From contig SXYX01000012.1 of assembly GCA_005788175.1 (NCBI GenBank), positions 169,379 to 233,378 on the forward strand: 64,000 nt of DNA. The letters run 5' to 3'. Shown one piece after another: positions 8,871 to 16,620 of the stretch. Position 1 is the first letter of the stretch, and each line of letters starts with the position of its first letter. The position numbers and the translations under genes were made by a program. The notes under the pieces were generated by a model that searched no databases, had not been told where the DNA came from, and saw nothing but the letters and a program-made list of their open reading frames with translations. This DNA is from Acidobacteriota bacterium (GTDB taxonomy: Bacteria > Acidobacteriota > Holophagae > Holophagales > Holophagaceae).

Positions 8871-9788
8871 TTATTTTTTTCTCATTCGATAGGCATCAAG
8901 CGTATTACTCATCAGCATGGCAACCGTAAGGGGCCCAACCCCACCAGGTACAGGCGTGATGAAGGACGCTACTTGCTCTGCCTCTCCGAAACGAACATCT
9001 CCAACCAAAAGAGATCCTTTATTGATTAATTGGCTATAGCGTTCCGGTTCAGACAACTTGAGATACGGAGCTGCAGAGGGGTTGGTAATGCGATTAATAC
9101 CTACGTCTACAACGACAGCTCCTGGCTTAATCCATGATCCATGGACAAAGCCTGGGCGTCCAACGGCAGCCACTAAAATATCCGCTTTTTGACATATTTC
9201 TTTGAGATGTTCGGTATGAGAATGTGTAACAGTCACCGTTGCATTAGATTCAAGCATCATAGTGGAAAGAGGTTTACCTACAATTATCGACCGACCTAAA
9301 ATGACTGCATGTTTGCCTCGTACGGTAACGTTATTGATTTCTAAAAGACGCATTATACCTAGTGGCGTGCATGGGAATAGGCCCTTTCGTCCTTGTAATA
9401 AACGAATCTGATTGTGAGGTGTAAAACCATCGACATCTTTAGAGGGATCAATACGATTTACAAGATTAATCGCGTCTAGATGAGATGGAAGAGGCATTTG
9501 GACCAGAATTCCATCAATATTCTGGGATCGATTTAGCTCGTCAATAGCCAATGTGACTTCTTCCATCGCGGCTGAGGAAGGTAATCGATATTCCTTACTA
9601 AAAATTCCAACTGACTCGCAAGCCTTGAGTTTATGACCAACGTAAACTTGGCTTGCCGGGTTATCTCCTACGACAATGACGGCTAATCCAGGTTTCCTGA
9701 AATTATATTGCGTCGACGTTACAACGCCTTCTCGGACTGTATCGAGAATCTTTTGAGCGGCGATTTTCCCGTCAAGAATTTGAGCCAT
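8871..9788 (-). CDS. folD: Bifunctional methylenetetrahydrofolate dehydrogenase/cyclohydrolase
   Basis: FolD interconverts 5,10-methylene-THF, methenyl-THF and 10-formyl-THF, supplying one-carbon units for purines, formyl-Met and, through MTHFR, methionine. The 305-residue product has the catalytic Lys in YVGHKLKACESVGI, a QMPLPSHL signature, DVDGFTPHN, a nucleotide-binding GRSIIVGKPLSTML-like loop and the C-terminal PGGVGPLTVAML signature. The start is the ATG at 9788. Its 3' end is four bases from the pseudouridine synthase stop on the other strand. It is metabolically linked to the riboswitch-controlled operon nearby but transcribed separately. Confidence 0.96.
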   Translation of the reverse strand: MAQILDGKIAAQKILDTVREGVVTSTQYNFRKPGLAVIVVGDNPASQVYVGHKLKACESVGIFSKEYRLPSSAAMEEVTLAIDELNRSQNIDGILVQMPLPSHLDAINLVNRIDPSKDVDGFTPHNQIRLLQGRKGLFPCTPLGIMRLLEINNVTVRGKHAVILGRSIIVGKPLSTMMLESNATVTVTHSHTEHLKEICQKADILVAAVGRPGFVHGSWIKPGAVVVDVGINRITNPSAAPYLKLSEPERYSQLINKGSLLVGDVRFGEAEQVASFITPVPGGVGPLTVAMLMSNTLDAYRMRKK

Positions 9789-9886
9789 TAACTCTATTAT
9801 CGAATGAGACTCTAAATATAGGGTTCTTAATTTGTCAATCGTTTGTAAAATCCCTTAGAATATAGGGGCTCCTACACTTTTCCTGC

Positions 9887-9915
9887 TTGAGTTTATTGCA
9901 CGCTAGGGATACAAT
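9887..9915 (+). promoter_or_regulatory. Sigma-70 promoter of rimP-nusA-infB
   Basis: TTGAGT (9887-9892) and TACAAT (9910-9915) are 17 bases apart. The transcript would begin near 9921, about 70 bases before rimP and directly upstream of an intrinsic terminator. Consensus match and position support it. Confidence 0.65.
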
Positions 9916-9934
9916 AATTATTACAATTCGACTC

Positions 9935-9983
9935 GATGCGCTCAGCATCAGACGGATGGGTGCTCTACCCATCCTTTTTTTTT
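9935..9983 (+). terminator. Intrinsic terminator (attenuator) in the rimP-nusA-infB leader
   Basis: A small hairpin, GATGC/GCATC (9935-9949), is followed by a perfect 8-bp stem. GGATGGGT (9954-9961) pairs with ACCCATCC (9967-9974), with loop GCTCT, then nine T residues (9975-9983). It lies after the only visible promoter and ends 9 bases before the rimP start, so it can only act as a leader attenuator. NusA stimulates termination at intrinsic terminators, so feedback on nusA is an attractive inference. Premature terminators upstream of rimP-nusA are also described in other bacteria. Confidence 0.85.
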
Positions 9984-9992
9984 GATTTTTTT

Positions 9993-10553
9993 ATGATTAA
10001 TCTCCCCCTACTCCAACCTCGCCTCGAAACTCAAATAACCCTTTTGGGTTATGAGTTATTAGCTCTCGAGAGAGCAAATCAGAACGGACAAGATATTTTG
10101 CGACTTTATATTGACCATGCCACATCTAATGACCCTAAAAAAAAGGTGAATATAGATGATTGCGTGAAAGTTCATGAATCGCTGATGGCTTGGATTGATA
10201 TCGAGTTTCCCAATATTCGGGATCAATGGGGGCTAGAGATCTCAAGTCCAGGTATGGAACGACCGTTAGTGAAGCCGGCTCATTTTTCTCGTTTTACTGG
10301 TCGTCTTATACGCGTCCAAACCACACGTCCCATTAATGGTCAAAAGAAATTTAAAGGCTGGATTGGCTCGCTTACTCCTACAGAATTCTTAATTGAAGAA
10401 GATGGTCAAATTAAAACGATTCCTTTTGATTTAATTGATAAAGCTAAACTTGCTCCTTTTGATGAAGCAAGTACCCCCCCACCAAAACATTTCCAAGGGC
10501 GCATAACCGCTCTTCCTCAAGCCGAGACGGAGACAAGTCTCGGGGAAGCCTAA
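9993..10553 (+). CDS. rimP: Ribosome maturation factor RimP
   Basis: RimP assists maturation of the 30S subunit. The 186-residue product shows the N-terminal domain (LETQITLLGYELLALE), the NIDDC segment, the conserved LEISSPGMERPL motif and the C-terminal SH3-like part ending KAKLAPF. A poorly conserved tail of about 35 residues follows. I start it at the ATG at 9993. An upstream in-frame ATG at 9936 would translate straight through the terminator hairpin and U-tract and adds residues absent from the family. No Shine-Dalgarno is possible at 9993, because the bases just before it are the terminator's T-tract; initiation may rely on the U-rich sequence. It is first in the operon, 14 bases before nusA. 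Confidence 0.92.
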   Translation: MINLPLLQPRLETQITLLGYELLALERANQNGQDILRLYIDHATSNDPKKKVNIDDCVKVHESLMAWIDIEFPNIRDQWGLEISSPGMERPLVKPAHFSRFTGRLIRVQTTRPINGQKKFKGWIGSLTPTEFLIEEDGQIKTIPFDLIDKAKLAPFDEASTPPPKHFQGRITALPQAETETSLGEA

Positions 10554-10567
10554 ACACAGGAGGATAT

Positions 10568-11695
10568 ATGGGCAACGTAGAAAAGAATTTTTTTGAACTT
10601 ATCCGCATCATTGCGGCTGAGAAAGGTATTAGCGAAGAGCAGGTTTTAACTGCCGTCGAAGACTCGATCTCGCGCGCGGCAGAGAAATACTATAATGGAC
10701 AAGATTTCTATGGAAATTTCAAAACGGAAATGGATAGAAATTCTGGCGAATTTATTGTCTATGCCCTCAAAATAGTTGTCCAAGACGTCGAAGAAGAAGA
10801 TCTAGAAATTAGCCTTGAAGAAGCCAAAGTCAGTAATTCTGATGTAGAAGAAGGTGATACAGTTTGGCTCCCACAAGACACAACGGCGCTAGGTCGTATC
10901 GCTTCGACAGCTGCAAAGCAAGTTCTGATTCATGGCTTGCGCGAATCGGAGAGAGAACATATCTATAATGAATTTATTCAACGCATTGGACAGGTTGTAG
11001 TTGGCGAAGTAAAGCGCTTTGAGAAAAATAATGTTTTTCTAGAGGTAGATCGAGTTGAGGCTATCTTGCGACGAACAGATACGCTTAGAGGTGATCGTTT
11101 TGATAAAGGTCAGCGTATCAAAGTAGTTATCATTGCTGTAGACCGAAATGCTAAAGATGCACAAGTGCAGGTCAGCCGAACAGATCCGAGATTATTGGTT
11201 CAACTTTTCGAAAACGAAGTTCCTGAGATACACGACGGAACTGTTTTGATTACCAATTGTGTCCGTGAAGCAGGTGACCGTGCCAAAGTGGCTGTCCGTT
11301 CACTAGATCCAGATGTAGATCCCGTAGGAGCCTGTGTTGGCCTTAAGGGTTCACGAGTGCAGGCCATCATCCGGGAACTCCAGAAAGAGAAAATTGATAT
11401 CGTTCGTTATGATGAAGATCCAACTGTATTTATTGCCCACGCACTGAATCCAGCCAAAGTAATTCGTGTGAATATTATGAGCGAAGAAGAAAGACGGGTT
11501 GAAGTAATTGTCAATGATGATCAATTGAGTGTTGCTATTGGTAAACGCGGACAAAATGTTCGCTTAGCCGCAAAACTAACCGGGTGGAATATTGATGTAC
11601 GGTCTCACGCTGATCAACAACGTGCCATCGCTCAAAATGCGGCTGAAACCAACGGCGATAATATAGTTCCGGTGACCCAAGAAGATCTTTCTTAA
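10568..11695 (+). CDS. nusA: Transcription termination/antitermination factor NusA
   Basis: NusA binds RNA polymerase and nascent RNA and modulates pausing, intrinsic termination and antitermination. The 375-residue form contains the polymerase-binding N-terminal domain (FELIRIIAAEKGISEEQVL), an S1 domain (about 135-200, GEVKRFEKNNVFLEVDRVEAIL) and two KH domains (about 205-345, including GACVGLKGSRVQAI and AIGKRGQNVRLAAKLTGW). The acidic C-terminal repeats of E. coli NusA are absent, as in Bacillus (about 371 residues). A strong Shine-Dalgarno AGGAGG precedes the ATG by 5 bases. The gene follows rimP and precedes infB. It may control its own operon through the leader terminator at 9954-9983. 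Confidence 0.97.
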   Translation: MGNVEKNFFELIRIIAAEKGISEEQVLTAVEDSISRAAEKYYNGQDFYGNFKTEMDRNSGEFIVYALKIVVQDVEEEDLEISLEEAKVSNSDVEEGDTVWLPQDTTALGRIASTAAKQVLIHGLRESEREHIYNEFIQRIGQVVVGEVKRFEKNNVFLEVDRVEAILRRTDTLRGDRFDKGQRIKVVIIAVDRNAKDAQVQVSRTDPRLLVQLFENEVPEIHDGTVLITNCVREAGDRAKVAVRSLDPDVDPVGACVGLKGSRVQAIIRELQKEKIDIVRYDEDPTVFIAHALNPAKVIRVNIMSEEERRVEVIVNDDQLSVAIGKRGQNVRLAAKLTGWNIDVRSHADQQRAIAQNAAETNGDNIVPVTQEDLS

Positions 11696-11730
11696 AACTC
11701 CCAATAACAACCTTTACCGTGAGGTAGCCC

Positions 11731-14490
11731 ATTTCCACAACTCGTATTAGCCAATTATCCAAAGAACTAGGAATACCCAGCGCAGAACTTATTGATTTGC
11801 TAAAAAAGCGAATGGGCCTACCTGATAAAAAAACTGCTAGTTCGGGTCTTTCGGATGAACAAGTCGCTGAAGTAAAAAAAATACTTAAGTCGGGTAGCCC
11901 TAGTCAGGACGGGAAGCCTTCGGTTAAACCCGCAATCAAAGTGACTAAAAAGACCGTAGTTCCTTCCGCAGATACTCCTGTGGAGACAACACCATCGAAT
12001 GTTATTGAACCAAAACTTACAACAAACGACCCTGAAAACTTGTCCCAACCTAATATTCCGATCTCTGGACCAGTCGCAAAAACTCCGACTCCTTCAGTCA
12101 AACCACTCCCCCCTCGTCTCATTGCTCATCAGCCACCCAAGACCCAACCTCATTCGACTGCAACCGTTAAACTGCAAACAGCAACTAATACTTCTAAGGG
12201 CGAAGTCAAGCATGGCTCAACTCCGGGTCGCACCCGATATGTTCCTCCTCCACGTGGAGAAATTAGAGTTTACAAACCCGATAATCAAAGCATTATTAAA
12301 ATCAGCCGAGAAAACTACGGCGCCACTCCCAGGCAAGATTTGGGTTCAATAACACTACCACCCACAGGTTCCGGTCGTCCCGGCATGGGCTCCGGTGGTC
12401 GTTCCGGTGGTCGCCCAAGCACAGGCTCCAGTGGTCGTCCAAGTGGTCGTCCAGGCATGGGCTCCAGTCGTCCCGGTGGTCGCCCAGGCATGGGCTCCGG
12501 TCGTCCCGGTGGTCGCCCAGGCATGGGCTCCGGTCGTCCCGGCATCAATCTACCGACAGGGCCTGTAGATCCCGCAACACTTAAGGGCCCCGGACGCGCT
12601 CTAACAATTGGTGGACGGAAGAAAAAGAAGGAAATTCAAGAAGCTGAGGAAATGGAGCTGAAGCTTCGTCAGCCTCATTCACGCGTAAAAGAGATTGCTG
12701 AAGAATATATCCAAGAGGAAATCGGAATTGTCATGTTATCTGAAGGAGTGACAGTTAAAGAATTGGCTGATAAATGTAAACGTCCCGCAAAAGATGTAAT
12801 GGCAAAACTTTTTCACCGCGGTATTTTGGCCACTATCAATCAACCGCTAGATACCGAGTTAGCTAAGGATATTGCACGAGAATTTGGATATCTTTCCGAT
12901 ATTGTTTCATTCGAAGAAGATGTACAAATCATTGCTGAAGAATCTGACATACAGGGAGAAAAGAGTCCACGCGCTCCAGTAGTCACCATCATGGGCCATG
13001 TTGATCATGGTAAGACATCGTTACTCGATGCTATTCGTGAATCAAAAATCGCTTCAGGAGAAAAAGGTGGGATTACCCAAAATATAGGCGCTTATCATGT
13101 GGAAGTTCGCGACAAAAATACGAATAAATTGCGTCGCATCGTGTTCATTGACACACCTGGTCATGAGGCTTTTACTAAAATGAGGGCGCGAGGAGCCAAA
13201 GTAACTGATATTGCCGTTCTTGTCGTGGCAGCAGACGACGGGGTTATGCCGCAAACCATTGAATCCATCAATCATGTTAAAGCCGCTAATGTACCAATCA
13301 TTATAGCGATCAATAAAATGGATAAGCCAGGTGCCAATCCCGATAAAGTACAACAGGGTCTTTTACAGCATTCTATTCAAACTGAAAGCTATGGTGGTGA
13401 TGTTCCATCTGTGTCAGTCAGTGCGAAAACCAAACTAGGTCTAGATGAGCTTTTGGAAACAATCCTACTCGTAGCCGACTTGAAAGAATTGAAAGCCGTA
13501 GTCGATGCCGCAGCTAGCGGAAGTATCCTCGAAGGTCGTCTAGATAAAGGACGGGGAGCTGTGGCAACTGTCCTCATTCAACAAGGAACACTTCGGGAGG
13601 GGAGTATTTTCATCGCAGGTTCAACTATGGGTCGCGTCCGAGCCATGTTTGATGATCGGGGGAAGAGGCTTAAAGAAGCAGGGCCCTCTAGTGCGGTTCA
13701 AATTTTAGGCTTTGAAGAAGTTCCATCAGCAGGTGACAAATTTCAGATAGTTGAAAGTGAAGATAAAGCACGCAGTATGGTGGGCTTCCGCCAAGAAAAA
13801 GCCAAACAAGACAGTCTTCGCAAACAGCGCGTGACCCTAGAAAATATATTCAGCACGCTCAAAGAGGGTCAGATCAAAGAACTACCTTTAATAATCAAAG
13901 CAGATACTCAAGGTTCAGTTGAATCTTTGTCGGGTCAACTCAAAGCGCTTTCGACTGAGAAGATACGCGTGCGCCTTCTGCATACTGCGGTTGGAACAGT
14001 TAACGAAAATGATATTCTATTAGCCGAGGCTTCGAAAGCTATCGTTATTGGATTTAATACCGAAGCTGAACGTAAAGCGGCAGAGTTAGCCAAAAAAGAA
14101 GGTATTGATTTGCGATTTCATGAAATTATTTATCGAGTTACTGAAGAAATACAAGCTGCCATGATCGGTATGCTTGATACTACGGAAAAAGAAAGTTCCC
14201 TAGGCCGAGCTGAGGTTCGTCAATTATTTAAATCTGGTAAGTTAGTAATTGCTGGATCTTTTGTAACAGAAGGAAAGGTCAATCGTACGGCGCAAGTCAG
14301 AGTAATTCGCGGGACAGAAATAATTTTTACTGGAAAACTGACTAGTCTAAAACGATTCAAGGAGGATGTGAGCGAAGTTAAGAATGGCTTAGACTGCGGT
14401 ATTAGTATCGATGGCTACAGCCAACTGAGCGAGGGTGATGTCTTGGAATTCTTTACGACAGAAAAAGTAGTCGCTACTAGTCTTAACTAA
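11731..14490 (+). CDS. infB: Translation initiation factor IF-2, apparently with an ATT start codon
   Basis: IF-2 is the GTPase that places initiator tRNA on the 30S subunit. The product (919 residues) has a conserved N-terminal helix (STTRISQLSKELGIPSAELI), a Pro/Ser/Gly-rich linker with a Gly-Arg-Pro repeat (residues about 240-272), an IF2N domain, the G domain (GHVDHGKT at 422, DTPGHEAF, NKMDKP) and the C-terminal domains. Start: the conserved N-terminal helix extends 22 codons upstream of the first conventional start (TTG 11797). A stop lies in frame at 11725-11727, and the only plausible start after it is ATT at 11731, six bases after GAGG (11721-11724). ATT starts are known for E. coli infC and pcnB. 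The gene is followed by hppD; rbfA and truB are not adjacent. Confidence 0.93.
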   Translation: MSTTRISQLSKELGIPSAELIDLLKKRMGLPDKKTASSGLSDEQVAEVKKILKSGSPSQDGKPSVKPAIKVTKKTVVPSADTPVETTPSNVIEPKLTTNDPENLSQPNIPISGPVAKTPTPSVKPLPPRLIAHQPPKTQPHSTATVKLQTATNTSKGEVKHGSTPGRTRYVPPPRGEIRVYKPDNQSIIKISRENYGATPRQDLGSITLPPTGSGRPGMGSGGRSGGRPSTGSSGRPSGRPGMGSSRPGGRPGMGSGRPGGRPGMGSGRPGINLPTGPVDPATLKGPGRALTIGGRKKKKEIQEAEEMELKLRQPHSRVKEIAEEYIQEEIGIVMLSEGVTVKELADKCKRPAKDVMAKLFHRGILATINQPLDTELAKDIAREFGYLSDIVSFEEDVQIIAEESDIQGEKSPRAPVVTIMGHVDHGKTSLLDAIRESKIASGEKGGITQNIGAYHVEVRDKNTNKLRRIVFIDTPGHEAFTKMRARGAKVTDIAVLVVAADDGVMPQTIESINHVKAANVPIIIAINKMDKPGANPDKVQQGLLQHSIQTESYGGDVPSVSVSAKTKLGLDELLETILLVADLKELKAVVDAAASGSILEGRLDKGRGAVATVLIQQGTLREGSIFIAGSTMGRVRAMFDDRGKRLKEAGPSSAVQILGFEEVPSAGDKFQIVESEDKARSMVGFRQEKAKQDSLRKQRVTLENIFSTLKEGQIKELPLIIKADTQGSVESLSGQLKALSTEKIRVRLLHTAVGTVNENDILLAEASKAIVIGFNTEAERKAAELAKKEGIDLRFHEIIYRVTEEIQAAMIGMLDTTEKESSLGRAEVRQLFKSGKLVIAGSFVTEGKVNRTAQVRVIRGTEIIFTGKLTSLKRFKEDVSEVKNGLDCGISIDGYSQLSEGDVLEFFTTEKVVATSLN
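12369..12546 (+). repeat. In-frame 33-bp tandem repeats in the infB linker
   Basis: Three consecutive 33-base copies at 12448-12480, 12481-12513 and 12514-12546 encode the 11-residue unit RPGMGSGRPGG. Copies 1 and 2 differ at two bases. Degenerate copies extend upstream to about 12369. The translated stretch is Gly/Arg/Ser/Pro-rich and probably disordered, inside the variable N-terminal part of IF-2. The near-identity of the copies suggests recent slippage and possible length variation between strains. Confidence 0.9.
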
Positions 14491-14591
14491 ATTGAAGCTC
14501 GGCAAGGAGTACATTCAGATTTAAGGACGGACCATAAGGCTTAGAGTTATCCTAAACTTACTGAACCCCAATTAATTGAGGTTATCTAAAA

Positions 14592-15698
14592 ATGACAAAT
14601 CCATCTTATGACTTACAGAGAGGATCAGCATCCGGAGCTGCTAATCCCCTCCAACTAACTAGAATTGATCACATCCAATTAACTGGTTCAATTGAAAAAC
14701 TAGAACCTCTCTATCGGAGGTTGGGTTTTGCCCGCGTGGCTAGTCAACGAACATCATGGGGTCAACAAGTACACCTACGCCAAGAACGAATGGATATTTT
14801 AATTTTTGATGCTAGCGAGGAACACCGAGCAGGACAATACTTCAAAAAACACGGAGAAGGAGTCTGGGCTCTGAATTTTCAAGTAGCTTCTCTCAATCAT
14901 GCCCTCAGTGAAGCCCTGAGGCGAGGTGCTCAATTAGTAGTCCCTCCCGAAACTCACAATTTAAATGGAAACCGTATCCACTTTGCAGCGATTCAGGGCG
15001 TAGGCGATGTTCTGAATTACTTTATCGAACGTGAAGATCTTTGTGACCCTTTCTGGCCAGGCCTTTCTCCTGATCATCTCCCGGCTCTTTGTAATCCCGG
15101 CCTTGTTCGTATCGATCATCTTACTAATAATGTGGGGCCGAATGAGATGGACCTATTAGTTAAATTTTACGAAGATATTTTTGGCTTTGTAGTCACTCGT
15201 ACTTTTAATATTAGAGGACAACTGGGTACGGGGCTTAATAGCAAGGTAGTTCAGAGTTCAGATAATCGAATCATGATTCCAATCAACGAGCCTATGGATC
15301 ATAAAAGTCAGGTGCAGGAATACGTTAACCGCCATAAAGGACAAGGTGTTCAACATATTGCCATGTCCACAAATGATATTTTTAAAACCTTAAGAGTTCT
15401 ACGTGGTCAAGGCTTTCGTTTTCTTGAAATCCCTGATACTTACTATGATCTACTGCCTAATCGTATTGCTAAAGGTGGCTTCCAAGTCAAGGAAAGTCTT
15501 CAAACAGCGGCGGAATTAAGAGTACAAATTGATGGCGATGCCTCAGGGTATCTCTTGCAGATTTTCACCGAAGATCAAATTGGACCCCTCTTTTTTGAAA
15601 TCATACAACGTAGAGGCAATATGGGCTTTGGAGAGGGTAATTTTCAAGCCCTCTACGATTCCATTGAGATGGACCAGAAAAAAAGAGGCGTTTTGTGA
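14592..15698 (+). CDS. hppD: 4-Hydroxyphenylpyruvate dioxygenase
   Basis: A non-heme Fe(II) dioxygenase that converts 4-hydroxyphenylpyruvate to homogentisate in tyrosine breakdown. The 368-residue protein has two vicinal-oxygen-chelate halves. The predicted iron ligands are His176 (RIDHLTNNV), His255 (VQHIAMST) and Glu336 (FFEIIQRRG), and the C-terminal GFGEGNFQALYDSIE is typical of the family. No homogentisate dioxygenase or fumarylacetoacetase gene is adjacent, so the rest of the route must lie elsewhere, or homogentisate serves pigment or quinone chemistry. GAGG lies about nine bases before the ATG. The gene is 101 bases after infB, without an obvious terminator between them, and overlaps the pseudopilin start by one base. 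Confidence 0.95.
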   Translation: MTNPSYDLQRGSASGAANPLQLTRIDHIQLTGSIEKLEPLYRRLGFARVASQRTSWGQQVHLRQERMDILIFDASEEHRAGQYFKKHGEGVWALNFQVASLNHALSEALRRGAQLVVPPETHNLNGNRIHFAAIQGVGDVLNYFIEREDLCDPFWPGLSPDHLPALCNPGLVRIDHLTNNVGPNEMDLLVKFYEDIFGFVVTRTFNIRGQLGTGLNSKVVQSSDNRIMIPINEPMDHKSQVQEYVNRHKGQGVQHIAMSTNDIFKTLRVLRGQGFRFLEIPDTYYDLLPNRIAKGGFQVKESLQTAAELRVQIDGDASGYLLQIFTEDQIGPLFFEIIQRRGNMGFGEGNFQALYDSIEMDQKKRGVL

Positions 15699-16096
15699 TG
15701 CGTAATTCTATAAAAGGATTCACCCTTTTAGAGTTATTAACGGTCTTAACTATCATCGCCATTCTGAGCAGCATCGCTCTGGTTGGCTATCAGCAGAAAG
15801 TTAAAACAGCTCGAGAAGCTGTTCTCCGTGAAAATTTATTTCAAATCAATCATAGTTTAGAGCAACATCGATCTGATCGAGGTCGTTATCCAGGTTCGCT
15901 GAGCGCCTTAGTTGATTTGGGTTACCTCAGATCAATTCCAATAGATCCCATGACCAATTCGCGAGATACCTGGCAAACAGAAACTGAGCCCTCTGACCCC
16001 AATAGCCCTAATCAAGAACTAGGGATTTGGCGCGTCAGAAGCGGATCTTCTGAAATAGGGGAAAACGGTATTCCTTATAGCGAATGGGGCGGATAG
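15698..16096 (+). CDS. Type II secretion/type IV pilus pseudopilin (GspG-like)
   Basis: A 132-residue protein with a class III prepilin leader: MRNSIKG followed by FTLLELL, so cleavage by the prepilin peptidase is expected after Gly7 and the mature protein starts at Phe. A hydrophobic helix of about 20 residues follows, then the segment RGRYPGSLSALVDLGYL typical of GspG-like pseudopilins. It would be held in the inner membrane and built into a pseudopilus. The ATG at 15698 overlaps the hppD stop (TGATG); the GTG one codon earlier is less likely. No other secretion or pilus gene is nearby, so which machine it serves is unknown. Confidence 0.82.
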   Translation: MRNSIKGFTLLELLTVLTIIAILSSIALVGYQQKVKTAREAVLRENLFQINHSLEQHRSDRGRYPGSLSALVDLGYLRSIPIDPMTNSRDTWQTETEPSDPNSPNQELGIWRVRSGSSEIGENGIPYSEWGG

Positions 16097-16620
16097 TGCA
16101 TCCCCGCCAGGTCCTATTCGATCGTTTGAGTTTTACGCTTCTAGTCCTCTGGTTGGGTATGAGCTTAGGCTTTGTTCTGACTTCCCCATTGCTATTCGCG
16201 AATCTTCCCAAAAATACCGCCGGAATCGTGGCGGGACATATGGTTGAACGTCTTGATTTATTGGCTTGGATAGCCTTCGGTGGGGCATGGATTTTGACTG
16301 GACTTCCGCACTGGATGTATCAAGAAAATAATTCACTCCCTATCACGCCAGGAAAATTATGGAATTTTACTATCTTAACTGCACTTATTTTCTGCCTAGG
16401 AAGTAGTTTTATACTGACCCCCAAATTAGATTCGATAATGTCTGCACTCTCTGTTATTCCACCACCTGAGATTTCTCAGCAGGAAGAATTGCTTCAAAGT
16501 AGAGATCGAGCCCATCGATTCAGCGTACAATTTTTTGCTATACGAATGGTGCTTGCGGTTACTTTATCCTGGGGACTAACAAGACTTCAAAAAGATTTGA
16601 CTTCTACCAGGGTTCGCTGA
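16084..16620 (+). CDS. DUF4149-like small integral membrane protein
   Basis: A 178-residue protein with about four hydrophobic segments (near residues 14-35, 55-75, 90-112 and 150-168). The arrangement (WLGMSLGFVLTSPLLFANLP, then RLDLLAWIAFGGAWIL) resembles DUF4149/TMEM205-type proteins, whose function is not established. Two starts are possible: ATG 16084, inside the end of the pseudopilin gene, or GTG 16096, which overlaps its stop by one base. The latter is more typical of this operon's coupling. Its 3' end overlaps the hflX 3' end by 34 bases on the opposite strand. Function is unknown. Confidence 0.65.
   Translation: MGRIVHPRQVLFDRLSFTLLVLWLGMSLGFVLTSPLLFANLPKNTAGIVAGHMVERLDLLAWIAFGGAWILTGLPHWMYQENNSLPITPGKLWNFTILTALIFCLGSSFILTPKLDSIMSALSVIPPPEISQQEELLQSRDRAHRFSVQFFAIRMVLAVTLSWGLTRLQKDLTSTRVR

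Noticed and set aside
9936..9992. N-terminal extension of rimP from an in-frame ATG at 9936
   Set aside because: The 19 extra residues are just the translation of the terminator hairpin and T-tract (ending FFFDFF) and have no counterpart in RimP.
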